Shown: piece after piece, positions 1 through 8,364 of the stretch
Layout of the letters: each line of letters begins with the position of its first letter
How positions within the stretch are numbered: position 1 is the stretch's first letter
Source: Ruminiclostridium sp.
Lineage (GTDB): Bacteria > Bacillota > Clostridia > Oscillospirales > Ruminococcaceae
NCBI GenBank assembly: GCA_017472865.1
Contig: JAFUNV010000190.1
Coordinates: 1 to 34,490 of the forward strand
Reading direction: 5' to 3'
Length of the DNA: 34,490 nucleotides
Made by a program: the position numbers and the translations under genes
Notes under the pieces: generated by a model
The model's input: the letters and a program-made list of their open reading frames with translations, nothing else
What the model was told of the DNA's origin: nothing
Database searches by the model: none

Positions 1-76
1 CTGCACTTCCAAGGAGATTTCAGCTGTTCCGACCGACTGACGAACAGCGGCAGTGGTATGGAAAGGACATACCGTT

Positions 77-1840
77 ATGATGAAATCATTATACTCCGGT
101 GTTGCCGGAATGAAAACACACAACCAGCGTATGGACGTTATAGGCAATAACGTTTCCAACGTAAATACAACAGGCTACAAGACCAGCACAGTTACTTTCA
201 AGGACGTTTACTACCAGACAAAGGCAGGCGCTTCCTCCGGTGACGCTACTCAGGGTGGTACAAACCCCACACAGATAGGTTACGGTTCCTCTCTCGGTAC
301 TGTAAACCAGGTTATGACCCAGTCGGGCTTTACATACTCCGACAGCGTTTATGACTGCGCTATCGAGGGCGAAGGCTTCTTCCAGGTAATGGATGAATCG
401 GGTAACGTCTTCTACACCAGAACAGGTGTATTCTCCGTAGACAGCTACGGTAACCTCACCGACCCCAACGGCTATATCGTTCTCGGTGTTTCCGGCGACC
501 CTTCCAACGTTGAAACAGGTCAGTCCCAGCGTATCAACCTCCACGTTCCCGCAGTTGACAACAACATTGCACGTGCAGACAAGAACGTAAACGGCTATGA
601 TATCACAATTTCCGCTTCCACCTTCGGTGAAGACGGCAATATCTCCTTCACTATCGTTGATTCCGATGTTCCCTACGCTACAAAGAGCGGTAACAACCTT
701 ACGATCTACATGGATCTTTCCCAGGACTTCGGTGCTGAAGAGTTGGCGCAGTACTACGACGCAGACGGCAATCTTATCGAAGATCTCGATGATGTAGAAG
801 TTCAGGAATCCCTTCAGCAGGTTCTTCAGGAGTTTGAAACAGCTCTTAACAATGCTATTGATTTAGGCGGTATTGACCTTGGCGAAGGCGTACTTCCTAT
901 CAACGTTGATATGGATATCTTCCCCCCTGTAGGCGAAATCCTTGCAAACACTGCTACAAACGGCATTACTCTCAAGACAGAGGAGGTGCTCGATGCTGAC
1001 GGCAACGTTGTTGAGGGCACTGAAAATGCACAGCTCTACATGGAATTTACAGCCGTAACTCCCGGCGAATTTGCAAACAAATATGAAATCAACCTCAAGA
1101 CCATCAGCGGTCAGGCTACTGTAACAGCTAACTGGAAGGATGACGTGCTTACAATTACAATTCCTGAAAGTGCTGAAGGCCTCGACGGAGAGCTTGAAGA
1201 TTTGATTCAGGATGCTATCAACGATGCTGCAAGCGGCGACCCCAACAGAAATATCAAGGTCACCATCCCCGATACACTTCCTCCTTACATAAACGGTGAA
1301 GGCGAGCTTGTTGACGATCAGGCGAATGCAACCGTTGCGGATTTTGACTTTGGTGAGGCTCTTGACGGCAACACCGCAAGACTCGGCTTAAAGGGTGGTA
1401 CAGACAACTTCTTCTCCGACCTTGCAGTTGCCCTCAGTACAGTATCTCTTACCGACGGTCGTACAGCAGGCGAGCAGACAGTAGCTGACCTTGAGACTGT
1501 ACAGATTGACTCCGACGGTGTTATCTACGGTCTCCACTCCGTTCACGGCCGTCTCCTTCTCGGACGTATCGACCTCGTAACCTTCGTTAACCCCGTAGGT
1601 CTTGACCAGGTAGGTACCTCTCTCTGGAGAGAATCTCTGGCTTCCGGCGAAGCTGAAGTCAAGATTGCAGGTACAGACGGTTCTGGCGAAATCGTATCAG
1701 GTGCGCTTGAAATGTCCAACGTTGACTTAGCGCAGGAATTCTCCGATATGATTATCACTCAGAGAGGTTACCAGGCTAACTCCAGAATTATCACCGTTTC
1801 CGATACAATGCTCGAAGAGCTTGTAAATCTTAAGCGATAA
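77..1840 (+). CDS. flgE: Flagellar hook protein FlgE, enlarged
   Basis: This gene encodes the subunit of the extracellular flagellar hook, exported by the flagellar type III apparatus. The N-terminus carries the conserved rod/hook motif (LYSGVAGM, then NNVSNVNTTGYK at about residues 27-38), and GEGFF lies near residue 98. The C-terminus carries the matching coil (EMSNVDLAQEF, then TQRGYQANSR). I chose ATG 77 because AAAGGA at 62-67 sits nine bases before it; ATG 80 and an upstream in-frame GTG at 53 are alternatives. At 587 residues it is well above the roughly 260-400 of common FlgE proteins. The excess lies between about residues 150 and 480, an acidic beta-rich region in which two stretches (about 175-225 and 335-375) look like copies of one domain. 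Its position ahead of flbD and motA is typical of Firmicutes fla operons. The family call is firm; the domain duplication is inferred by eye. Confidence 0.95.
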   Translation: MMKSLYSGVAGMKTHNQRMDVIGNNVSNVNTTGYKTSTVTFKDVYYQTKAGASSGDATQGGTNPTQIGYGSSLGTVNQVMTQSGFTYSDSVYDCAIEGEGFFQVMDESGNVFYTRTGVFSVDSYGNLTDPNGYIVLGVSGDPSNVETGQSQRINLHVPAVDNNIARADKNVNGYDITISASTFGEDGNISFTIVDSDVPYATKSGNNLTIYMDLSQDFGAEELAQYYDADGNLIEDLDDVEVQESLQQVLQEFETALNNAIDLGGIDLGEGVLPINVDMDIFPPVGEILANTATNGITLKTEEVLDADGNVVEGTENAQLYMEFTAVTPGEFANKYEINLKTISGQATVTANWKDDVLTITIPESAEGLDGELEDLIQDAINDAASGDPNRNIKVTIPDTLPPYINGEGELVDDQANATVADFDFGEALDGNTARLGLKGGTDNFFSDLAVALSTVSLTDGRTAGEQTVADLETVQIDSDGVIYGLHSVHGRLLLGRIDLVTFVNPVGLDQVGTSLWRESLASGEAEVKIAGTDGSGEIVSGALEMSNVDLAQEFSDMIITQRGYQANSRIITVSDTMLEELVNLKR

Positions 1841-1847
1841 TTGATTG

Positions 1848-1888
1848 TTTCAGCTCCTGTCGGGTGTAAACCCGGCGGGAGGCTGAAA
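1848..1888 (+). other. Intercistronic stem-loop between flgE and flbD
   Basis: An inverted repeat (TTTCAGC..TCC..CGGGT against ACCCG..GGA..GCTGAAA, with GTAA near the loop) fills most of the flgE-flbD gap. It is followed by A residues and the flbD ribosome binding site rather than a U-tract, so it does not look like an intrinsic terminator. It could be an mRNA-stability or processing element that lets highly expressed flgE mRNA differ in level from downstream genes. That role is an inference. Confidence 0.5.
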
Positions 1889-1902
1889 AAAATGAGGTTT
1901 TT

Positions 1903-2118
1903 ATGGTTATTCTTACAAAAATCAACGGCAAGGAACTTATGATTAATGAAAATCATATCGAATCCGTTGAAGAAACTCCCGATACGGTCATCACACTGAC
2001 CAACGGACATACTTACATCGTACAGGAATCCATTGAGGAAATCCTGCATAAAGTAATCGCATTCAACCGTGTTTCGAAGCAAAGACTGCGCGAGACGGAC
2101 AGGGACAGCCGCTCCTGA
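1903..2118 (+). CDS. flbD: FlbD/SwrD family flagellar protein
   Basis: This is a small (71-residue) protein of the FlbD family found next to flgE and motA in many Firmicutes and spirochaetes. The core pattern is visible: a start resembling MVILTKINGKE, then ENHIESVEETPDTVITLTNG and a C-terminal VQESIEEIL. In Bacillus subtilis the homologue SwrD raises flagellar torque; the molecular mechanism is not settled. The start has GAGG about eight bases upstream. It is preceded by the 1848-1888 hairpin and followed by motA after about 55 bases, fitting a role with the stator genes. The last 12 residues (rich in Arg and Asp) are beyond the conserved core. Confidence 0.9.
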   Translation: MVILTKINGKELMINENHIESVEETPDTVITLTNGHTYIVQESIEEILHKVIAFNRVSKQRLRETDRDSRS

Positions 2119-2174
2119 AATCACGGATGACATAACAGGGCATTACGCCCAATAAAACATTGGAGGGATCCTTT

Positions 2175-2945
2175 TTGAACATTACACTTATTATCGGTAC
2201 CGTTATCTCCATCGGTCTGGTTGTTTTCGGTATCTTTAACGGCGGCGAAATCGGAATGTTTATCGACCCGCCATCGCTGGCTATTACCGTAGGCGGTACT
2301 TTCGGCGTTCTTATCGCTATTTCTCCGATTTCCATGCTGAAAAAGCTGCCGAAGCTCATGAAAATCATACTCTTTCCCCCGAAGTACGACCCGAAAAAAT
2401 ACATAGCTGATATCGTAGAATACGCAAAAATCGCACGAAGCAAAGGACTTTTAGCTCTTGAAGACAGCGCTAACAAGTGCGAAGACCCCTTTATGAAGCA
2501 GAGCCTTATGCTTATCGTTGACGCCAACGACTCCAGCAAGGTAAGACAGATGCTTGAAGACTCCCTCGGGTTCATGGAAGAACGTCACGAGGAAGGCATG
2601 AACTTCTTCTCCAAGGGCGGCTCCTTAGGACCAGCCTTCGGTATGCTGGGTACTCTCGTAGGTCTCGTTATCATGCTTAACGACCTTGAAGGCGGCGACC
2701 TCGGTCCTGCTATGGCTACCGCGCTTATTACAACCTTCTACGGTTCTTTCCTTGCAAATATCGTATTTGCGCCTATGGAAGCGGCTTTAAAGAACGCTCA
2801 TGGAGACGAAATGCTCTGTATGCAGATTGTAGTTGAAGGTGTAATGTCCATTGCGGCAGGCTCCAACCCCCGTCTTATTCAGGAAAAGCTGGAATTCATG
2901 CTTCCTAAGAATGCAAGAGGCGGCGACTCAGGTTCCGCTGAATAA
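2175..2945 (+). CDS. motA: Flagellar stator protein MotA
   Basis: MotA forms the ion-conducting stator with MotB and pushes on the FliG ring. The 256-residue protein has four membrane segments: two near the N-terminus (about residues 1-25 and 30-52), then a cytoplasmic loop, and two near residues 145-170 and 180-205. The loop contains ARSKGLLALED, a conserved charged region that contacts FliG. The third helix has GPAFGMLGTLVGL and the fourth GSFLANIVFAPM, both typical of the family. An in-frame TTG at 2160 exists, but GGAGG at 2162-2166 is correctly placed only for TTG 2175, which also gives a normal N-terminus. The next gene is motB, its obligate partner, but with a promoter in the gap. Confidence 0.95.
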   Translation: MNITLIIGTVISIGLVVFGIFNGGEIGMFIDPPSLAITVGGTFGVLIAISPISMLKKLPKLMKIILFPPKYDPKKYIADIVEYAKIARSKGLLALEDSANKCEDPFMKQSLMLIVDANDSSKVRQMLEDSLGFMEERHEEGMNFFSKGGSLGPAFGMLGTLVGLVIMLNDLEGGDLGPAMATALITTFYGSFLANIVFAPMEAALKNAHGDEMLCMQIVVEGVMSIAAGSNPRLIQEKLEFMLPKNARGGDSGSAE

Positions 2946-2969
2946 ATTTTGACAATTTTCCAAAAAACG

Positions 2970-2998
2970 TTGCAAAATCTGAAAAAATATGATATAAT
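2970..2998 (+). promoter_or_regulatory. Sigma-A-type promoter before motB
   Basis: TTGCAA at 2970-2975 is followed after exactly 17 bases by TATAAT at 2993-2998. TG at 2990-2991 gives an extended -10 element. The region is strongly AT-rich, unlike the coding DNA around it. It would allow motB and downstream genes to be transcribed apart from the rest of the cluster. A TTGACA at 2949 lies too far upstream (38 bases) to pair with the same -10. Confidence 0.7.
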
Positions 2999-3041
2999 AT
3001 TACGTCAGGTATAACTCACCAACAAGGAAGGAGGCGGGAAC

Positions 3042-4109
3042 TTGGCGAAGAAAAAGGTAAAGGTTATTCATACGGGCGTTGACGAGTGGATGGCAACTTA
3101 TTCGGATATGGTTACGCTGCTTCTCTGCTTCTTCGTACTTCTCTACGCGTCCTCTTCCCCCGATGAAACAAAGTTCCAGTATATTTTCCAGTCCTTCAAC
3201 TCCATGGGTAAGTACATAAACCCCTTCGTTTCGGAGGACATCAACGAGGGAGAAAACAAAACCGAAGAGGAAACCGGCAACTCCGACGTTCCGCCAAATA
3301 CTGGACAGGGTACTCAGTCCAGCTCAGAGGATGGTATAGGTCTCCCCCACAACTTTGACGAGCTTTTCTCTTGGGTTTCCGCAACTGCGGAAAGCAGTAC
3401 ATTCTCAAATAACATTGATGTCGTACAGACATCGGCTTCACGCATAAATATCCGCTTTAACAATTCCATCATGTTCGAGGGCGACAGCGCTGTGCTTTTG
3501 GACAGCGGCAAGGAGGCTCTCAAGCAGTTCATGCCCGGAATCAAGGCGGTAGGCGACTATATCAAGAATATCCGTGTGCAGGGACATACAGCGCAGGGTC
3601 TCTCCGCCGTAAACGACTGGGATTTATCCTCAGCCCGTGCCTGCTCGGTTATAAAATTCATGGATTATCAGGTTATCATCGACAGCGAGAAATATATCTC
3701 CGAGGGCCGTGCTCAGTATGACCCCATTGCCGATAACAGCACCGCTGAAGGCAGGCAGGAAAACCGCCGTGTTGAGCTTATCCTTATCCGCAACGATAAT
3801 ATGCCCAGCGATACGGCTATTCTCCAGGATATCCTGAAATACGACTTCGGCATGATTCAGAACGAAACAGGCGCTATTGACAGAACAGAAGGTCAGGGCG
3901 GTATGAGCGACGACGCTATCCAGCAGATTGTGGACAGCCTCGACGATAAGTACTTCTCTGAATCTCCCTTTGAATCTGTTAATGACAATGATTATACAGG
4001 ACCTGCGTTCTCAAACCCTATTGTCGAAATCCCCTCTGAAATTCTTCAACCCGTAGAAACGGCTGCTGCCGAAGAACCCGAGCCTGAAGAAGAAGCAACA
4101 GAGGAATAA
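3042..4109 (+). CDS. motB: Flagellar stator protein MotB
   Basis: MotB anchors the stator to peptidoglycan and carries the essential ion-binding aspartate. Here that residue is Asp22, in ATYSDMVTLLLCFFVLLYA, the single N-terminal membrane helix. An acidic low-complexity linker follows (about residues 65-110). The OmpA-like peptidoglycan-binding domain covers about residues 120-250 and ends with the conserved pattern around GRQENRRVELILIR. A C-terminal extension of about 100 residues follows, ending in a Glu/Pro/Ala-rich acidic tail that is unusual for MotB. The start is TTG 3042 with GGAGG at 3030-3034. A promoter lies just upstream. Confidence 0.94.
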   Translation: MAKKKVKVIHTGVDEWMATYSDMVTLLLCFFVLLYASSSPDETKFQYIFQSFNSMGKYINPFVSEDINEGENKTEEETGNSDVPPNTGQGTQSSSEDGIGLPHNFDELFSWVSATAESSTFSNNIDVVQTSASRINIRFNNSIMFEGDSAVLLDSGKEALKQFMPGIKAVGDYIKNIRVQGHTAQGLSAVNDWDLSSARACSVIKFMDYQVIIDSEKYISEGRAQYDPIADNSTAEGRQENRRVELILIRNDNMPSDTAILQDILKYDFGMIQNETGAIDRTEGQGGMSDDAIQQIVDSLDDKYFSESPFESVNDNDYTGPAFSNPIVEIPSEILQPVETAAAEEPEPEEEATEE

Positions 4110-4143
4110 AAATTTACAAAAAACAGAAAAGAGGTGAGCATGA

Positions 4144-5139
4144 TTGGCAGAAACACTGACGCAAGAGCAAATTGACGCCCTTCTGAACAGCGCCATGTCG
4201 GGCGGAGTTATGGAAACCAGCGCTGATAAAGCGCCCCCTGTAAAGGACTATGACTTCCGTGCACCGAAAAAGTTTACAAAAGAGCGTATTAAGATTCTCG
4301 ACAGTATTTTTGACAATTACGCAAGACTTCTTTCATCATATCTGACAGGACTTCTGCGACTGTACTGCAAGGTAAATCTCGCCTCAATCGAGGAACAGAG
4401 ATACTTCGAGTTCAACAACGCTTTGCCTGATTATGTTATGATGGGAACAGTTGACTTAGGTATTCACGATGATGACATCGTAAACGCAACAACTATTGTC
4501 CAACTCTCCAATTCGCTTACATATATTCTTATTGACCGACTTCTTGGCGGTAAGGGTGAATATAAGGATACCGACCGAGATTTCACCGAAATCGAAGTAA
4601 GTATCATGGAAAGAATCATAAACAATATGGCAGGGCTTCTGCGCGAGCCGTGGGAACCATACGTTGAGACCACCCCGAGTATTCAGAATATTGAAACAAA
4701 CTCCCGTGTATTCTCCGCTATTGATTATGATGAAACGGTAATTATCGCCGCCCTTGAAGTAACAATCAACTCCACAAAAACAATTGTTTCGCTTTGTATG
4801 CCTGTACTCAGTCTTGATGAAGTGATGCAGAAATACGTGTCCAAGACCGTGAGAAGCGTAAGACGCTATGACGCTGCCCGCGAGCAGGACAGACGCGATA
4901 CTATCATGAAGGCGCTCAATGAGTCGCCTCTGACAGTGAAGGCCGTCCTCGGCGAAATCAATTTGGATGTTTCAGACGTACTCAACCTTCAGGTTGATGA
5001 CATAATTCCCCTTGATAAGAATATAAACAGCAATGTCACCCTGAAAATCGGTGACAAACCCTGGTTTGACGGAAAATTGGGAACATTTAATCAGAATAAG
5101 GCTGTTAAAATCGAAAATGTTTACAGAATTGAGGTTTAA
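4144..5139 (+). CDS. fliM: Flagellar motor switch protein FliM
   Basis: FliM is the middle component of the C-ring and the main docking site for phosphorylated CheY. The N-terminal peptide LTQEQIDALLNSAMSGG matches the CheY-binding motif. The centre (about 45-230) has the CheC-like FliM fold, with LIDRLLGGKGE and an acidic stretch after it. The last 75 residues form a SpoA/FliN-like domain (VKAVLGEINLDVSDVLNLQ). The start is TTG 4144, six bases after GAGGTGA; an ATG at 4140 is in another frame. Its stop is four bases from the fliY start, implying translational coupling. Confidence 0.95.
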   Translation: MAETLTQEQIDALLNSAMSGGVMETSADKAPPVKDYDFRAPKKFTKERIKILDSIFDNYARLLSSYLTGLLRLYCKVNLASIEEQRYFEFNNALPDYVMMGTVDLGIHDDDIVNATTIVQLSNSLTYILIDRLLGGKGEYKDTDRDFTEIEVSIMERIINNMAGLLREPWEPYVETTPSIQNIETNSRVFSAIDYDETVIIAALEVTINSTKTIVSLCMPVLSLDEVMQKYVSKTVRSVRRYDAAREQDRRDTIMKALNESPLTVKAVLGEINLDVSDVLNLQVDDIIPLDKNINSNVTLKIGDKPWFDGKLGTFNQNKAVKIENVYRIEV

Positions 5140-5142
5140 CGG

Positions 5143-6342
5143 ATGGAAAATATAATAATTTCGGACATGGAGAAAGACGCACTTGGCGAAATTATGAATA
5201 TAAGCATGGGAAGTGCGGCAACTGCCGCTTCTGAACTGCTTAACGCCAAAGTGTGGATTACAACTCCCATGGTTGAGGTGGATGTACTGAGTAATATCCA
5301 CACCGAGAAGCTTGAACCTGCCGTTTGTGTAAAAATTGAATACATAAAGGGTATCTCGGGTTCAAACCTGATGGTGTGGCGACAGGACGACGTACAGCTC
5401 ATCTTAAACCAGCTTATGGGTATGCCCCTTGTGGTAACGCCTGACTTTGAGTTCGACGAGCTTAATGTCAGCGCCGTTTCCGAGGTAATGAACCAGATGA
5501 TGGGTTCGAGCGCTACCGCCCTTTCGGATTTTCTCGGAGTAAGCGTGGATATTTCCACACCTACCCCGTACATAATGGACAAAATCAGTCTTGCCGAGCT
5601 TCAGGATTTCGACCCCGATGAGACGGTCGTTGCCATAAACTTCGACCTGACCATTGACGGCGTAATCCAGTCTGAATTCAAATCGGTAATGAGTGTGGAG
5701 CTTGCGAAGGAAATCGCAGGAAAGGTTCTCGGCGAAGCTACCGCAGCTGCCGCTCCTGAACCTGAGCCTGCTCCCGCTGCGGCACCTCAGCCTATGGCTC
5801 AGCCGCAGATGCCCCAGCAGCCTATGATGCAGCAGCCCATGCAGCAACCGCAGATGCCTCAGCAGCCTATGGCTCAGCCGATGCCGCAGATGCCTCAGCA
5901 GATGCCCATGCAGCAGCCTATGGCTCAGCCGCAGATGCCGCCGGAAGCCGCATACGGATATCCGCCCTACGGTTATGGTTATCCGCCCTATGGCTACCCT
6001 GCACCTCAGCCCATGAATATTCAGAATGCTCAGCTTCACAGCTTCGAGCCTGCGGACCTTAACCTTTCGGGCAGCCAGAAGGATAACCTTCAGCTCCTGA
6101 TGGATGTTCCGCTTCAGATTTCGGTAGAAATCGGTTCCGCAAGACGTAAGGTAAAGGATATCCTCGAATTCACACAGGGTACCATTATCGAGCTGGAACG
6201 TCAGGCAGGCGCACCGGTTGACATTATAGTAAACGGAAATCTGATTGCAAAAGGCGACGTTGTTGTAATCGACGATAACTTTGCCGTGAGAATCACTGAA
6301 ATTATTAAGTCAAAATTAATCGATACATTGAACAAGGAGTAA
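5143..6342 (+). CDS. fliY: Flagellar motor switch phosphatase FliY
   Basis: FliY replaces FliN in many Firmicutes: it is part of the C-ring and also removes phosphate from CheY-P. The N-terminal half (about residues 1-200) is CheC-like with two E-x-x-N active sites, GEIMN near residue 11 and SEVMN near residue 112, both intact. The C-terminal 75 residues form the FliN/SpoA domain (LLMDVPLQISVEIGSARRKV). Between them lies a linker of about 90 residues made almost only of Pro, Gln, Met, Ala and Tyr, with repeats of QPMAQPQMPQQ type and PPYGYGYPPYGY. The linker is probably disordered. The gene is four bases after fliM and seven before cheY. Confidence 0.95.
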   Translation: MENIIISDMEKDALGEIMNISMGSAATAASELLNAKVWITTPMVEVDVLSNIHTEKLEPAVCVKIEYIKGISGSNLMVWRQDDVQLILNQLMGMPLVVTPDFEFDELNVSAVSEVMNQMMGSSATALSDFLGVSVDISTPTPYIMDKISLAELQDFDPDETVVAINFDLTIDGVIQSEFKSVMSVELAKEIAGKVLGEATAAAAPEPEPAPAAAPQPMAQPQMPQQPMMQQPMQQPQMPQQPMAQPMPQMPQQMPMQQPMAQPQMPPEAAYGYPPYGYGYPPYGYPAPQPMNIQNAQLHSFEPADLNLSGSQKDNLQLLMDVPLQISVEIGSARRKVKDILEFTQGTIIELERQAGAPVDIIVNGNLIAKGDVVVIDDNFAVRITEIIKSKLIDTLNKE

Positions 6343-6348
6343 ACCACC

Positions 6349-6711
6349 ATGGATAAGAAGATTTTACTTGTAGACGACGCGTCCTTCATGAGAATGCTCA
6401 TCAAGAACACCCTCACACAGAACGGATATACAAATATCCTCGAAGCCGCTGACGGCGAACAGGCTTGCCAGACCTACGAAGCTGAAAAGCCCGACCTTGT
6501 AATCATGGATATCACAATGCCTGTAAAAACCGGTATCGAAGCTCTCGGCGAAATCAAGGGCAAGCACCCCGAAGCTAAGGTTGTAATGTGCAGCGCTATG
6601 GGTCAGGAAGCCATGGTAGTTGAAGCAATCAAGCTCGGCGCGCTCGACTTTATAGTAAAGCCCTTCAAGCCCGACAGAATTTTAGCGACAGTTACAAAGA
6701 TTCTCGGCTAA
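6349..6711 (+). CDS. cheY: Chemotaxis response regulator CheY
   Basis: This is a stand-alone receiver domain of 120 residues that carries the chemotaxis signal to the flagellar switch. Asp9 and Asp10 form the acidic metal-binding pair, Asp54 (in VIMDITMP) is the phosphorylation site, Ser82 is the switch residue and Lys104 lies in IVKPFKP. No output domain is present. The start ATG 6349 follows AAGGAG. Its position between fliY and fliO is standard for Firmicutes and matches its two partners here, FliM (target) and FliY (phosphatase). The kinase CheA is not in the window. Confidence 0.95.
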   Translation: MDKKILLVDDASFMRMLIKNTLTQNGYTNILEAADGEQACQTYEAEKPDLVIMDITMPVKTGIEALGEIKGKHPEAKVVMCSAMGQEAMVVEAIKLGALDFIVKPFKPDRILATVTKILG

Positions 6712-6738
6712 AACTGAAGCGGGAAAGGAATTTGCAGT

Positions 6739-7110
6739 ATGGATTTAATCTGGGTCTTTATATCGCTTATCGGCATACTGGGTCTCTTTTTCCTGCTCAT
6801 TTACGGCCTTAATAAGCTCAATAAGAAAATCGGTGTAATCTCGGGAAGCAAAATGCGTATCCTCGACCGTGTGACAATCGGGCGGGACGGTATGATTTTT
6901 GTGGTGAGCGTAGGCGGAAAGCTCATGCTTTTAAGCGCAACCTCACAGCATATCGAAAAAATATGCGACCTTGATATGTCCCCTGAGGAATATTCAATGC
7001 AGCTCCGTCAGGATGCAGAGCAGACTCAGGCGAATTTTGCTTCCGTTTTTGCTTCGATAATGACGAGAAATACGGAAAAATCAGACCCCGAAAAGGATAA
7101 TCAGGAATGA
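6739..7110 (+). CDS. fliO: Flagellar biosynthesis protein FliO
   Basis: FliO is a small bitopic membrane protein that helps FliP assemble into the export gate. One membrane helix is visible at about residues 3-23, followed by the short beta-rich cytoplasmic domain (KMRILDRVTIGRDGMIFVVSVGGK, here split by the family's typical Gly turns) and a polar tail. The length of 123 residues fits. GGGAAAGGAA precedes the start. The stop overlaps the fliP start by four bases (ATGA at 7107-7110), so FliO and FliP are translationally coupled. Confidence 0.88.
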   Translation: MDLIWVFISLIGILGLFFLLIYGLNKLNKKIGVISGSKMRILDRVTIGRDGMIFVVSVGGKLMLLSATSQHIEKICDLDMSPEEYSMQLRQDAEQTQANFASVFASIMTRNTEKSDPEKDNQE

Positions 7111-8057
7111 TAAAGGAAACTATCAAACAGAACGGGAAGCTTTTTCTCAGATTTTTTATTTCGCTTATTATAACGTCACTGCTCATAACCGTATTATGCC
7201 TTACAGCAAGCGCCCTGGACGCCGCTGAACCCGGCTCTATGGAAGAAACTCAGATTCTTACCGAGAACCCCGGCGCCGAGGCAGTTACGGACGAATCGCT
7301 TATGTACGAGGTGTTCGGCATCGACGGGTCGCAGACTCTCGAAATCGTGCTCCTTGTTACTATCCTTTCGGTTGCACCCTCTTTTCTCGTAATGGTAACC
7401 TCCTTTACGAGAATTGTCATAGTATTCAGCTTTTTAAGAAACGCAATGCAGACCCAGTCAATTCCGCCAAACTCGGTATTAACGGGGCTTTCTCTGTTTT
7501 TAACGCTTTTTATCATGTGGCCGACCTTCACAGCCATCAACGAAAATGCTTATCAGCCATATTCAAACGGCGAGATAGATGTAACGCAGATGGCAGAGAT
7601 TGCAGGCGGCGAGCTGAAAACCTTCATGCTCAAAAATACCAGCAAGACGAATATGCAGTTTTTCCTTGATTTATCGGGAAAAGCAGTCTATGAAGAGACT
7701 GAACCAGCCGCTCCTGCGGAGACTGAAGATGCTTTCATAGAGGATATTCTTGAGCGTGATAAGGTAGTTCTTACCGAAACAGAAAACGAGCTTACGGATT
7801 ACTCGGAACAGCTTGAACTGATAACGGTTATTCCCGCTTTTATCGTGAGCGAGCTTACCCGCGCCTTTCAGATGGGCTTCCTGCTGTTTATCCCCTTCCT
7901 CGTTATTGATATCGTTATATCCTCAACCCTTATGGCTATGGGTATGATGATGCTCCCGCCGTCCATGATTTCGATGCCCTTCAAAATCATGCTCTTTGTA
8001 CTTGTTGACGGCTGGCAGCTCCTGGTAGGAACGGTAGTGCAGTCCTTCAACCTTTAG
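7107..8057 (+). CDS. fliP: Flagellar export gate protein FliP
   Basis: FliP forms the pentameric core of the type III export gate. A signal peptide-like N-terminus (about residues 12-37) is followed by the first FliP membrane helices (SFLVMVTSFTRIVIVFSFLR and LTGLSLFLTLFIMWP) and the C-terminal pair (SELTRAFQMGFLLFIPFLV, then LPPSMISMPFKIMLFVLVDG). At 316 residues it is longer than the usual 240-260. The excess is an acidic insert at about residues 195-232 (many Glu, Ala, Pro) in the loop between these two halves, plus a longer N-terminus. Start overlaps fliO by four bases. Confidence 0.95.
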   Translation: MIKETIKQNGKLFLRFFISLIITSLLITVLCLTASALDAAEPGSMEETQILTENPGAEAVTDESLMYEVFGIDGSQTLEIVLLVTILSVAPSFLVMVTSFTRIVIVFSFLRNAMQTQSIPPNSVLTGLSLFLTLFIMWPTFTAINENAYQPYSNGEIDVTQMAEIAGGELKTFMLKNTSKTNMQFFLDLSGKAVYEETEPAAPAETEDAFIEDILERDKVVLTETENELTDYSEQLELITVIPAFIVSELTRAFQMGFLLFIPFLVIDIVISSTLMAMGMMMLPPSMISMPFKIMLFVLVDGWQLLVGTVVQSFNL

Positions 8058-8073
8058 GAAAGGAGAACCGTAA

Positions 8074-8343
8074 ATGACGCAGGACGTAATTCTCGAAATA
8101 TTTACTGCGGCGATTGTCCTCGCCCTGAAGCTTGCGGCTCCGACCCTTATAATAGCTATGCTTGTGGGTCTTATTATTGCAATTTTACAAGCGGCTACCC
8201 AGGTTCACGAACAGACTCTTACCTTTGCCCCGAAGGCTGTTATTGTAGCCCTCGCTATACTGGCGATGGGTCCGTGGATGCTGAACAGTCTTATAGATTT
8301 TTTCAATTATATAGTAGATTTAATGTCTGGGATTACCCTATAA
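8074..8343 (+). CDS. fliQ: Flagellar export gate protein FliQ
   Basis: FliQ is an 89-residue export gate subunit with two membrane helices (about residues 12-38 and 50-80). The family pattern around LIVGLIIAILQAATQVHEQTL is clear, as is FAPK at the start of the second helix. AAAGGAGAACC provides the ribosome binding site. It sits between fliP and fliR, as in nearly all flagellated bacteria. Confidence 0.94.
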   Translation: MTQDVILEIFTAAIVLALKLAAPTLIIAMLVGLIIAILQAATQVHEQTLTFAPKAVIVALAILAMGPWMLNSLIDFFNYIVDLMSGITL

Positions 8344-8364
8344 GGAGGAAAGGACTGAACGGAA

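Noticed and set aside
1..40. Possible C-terminus of an upstream gene (frame ending TGA at 38-40)
   Set aside because: Only 12 codons, and the other forward frames are also open; no recognisable flagellar protein end such as FlgD.
2949..2954. TTGACA as -35 of the motB promoter
   Set aside because: It is 38 bases from TATAAT; TTGCAA at 2970 has the correct 17-base spacing.
5404..6039. Minus-strand 211-codon frame rich in His, Leu and Arg
   Set aside because: It is the mirror of the FliY Pro/Gln/Met repeat region; no ribosome binding site and composition is a by-product of the repeats.
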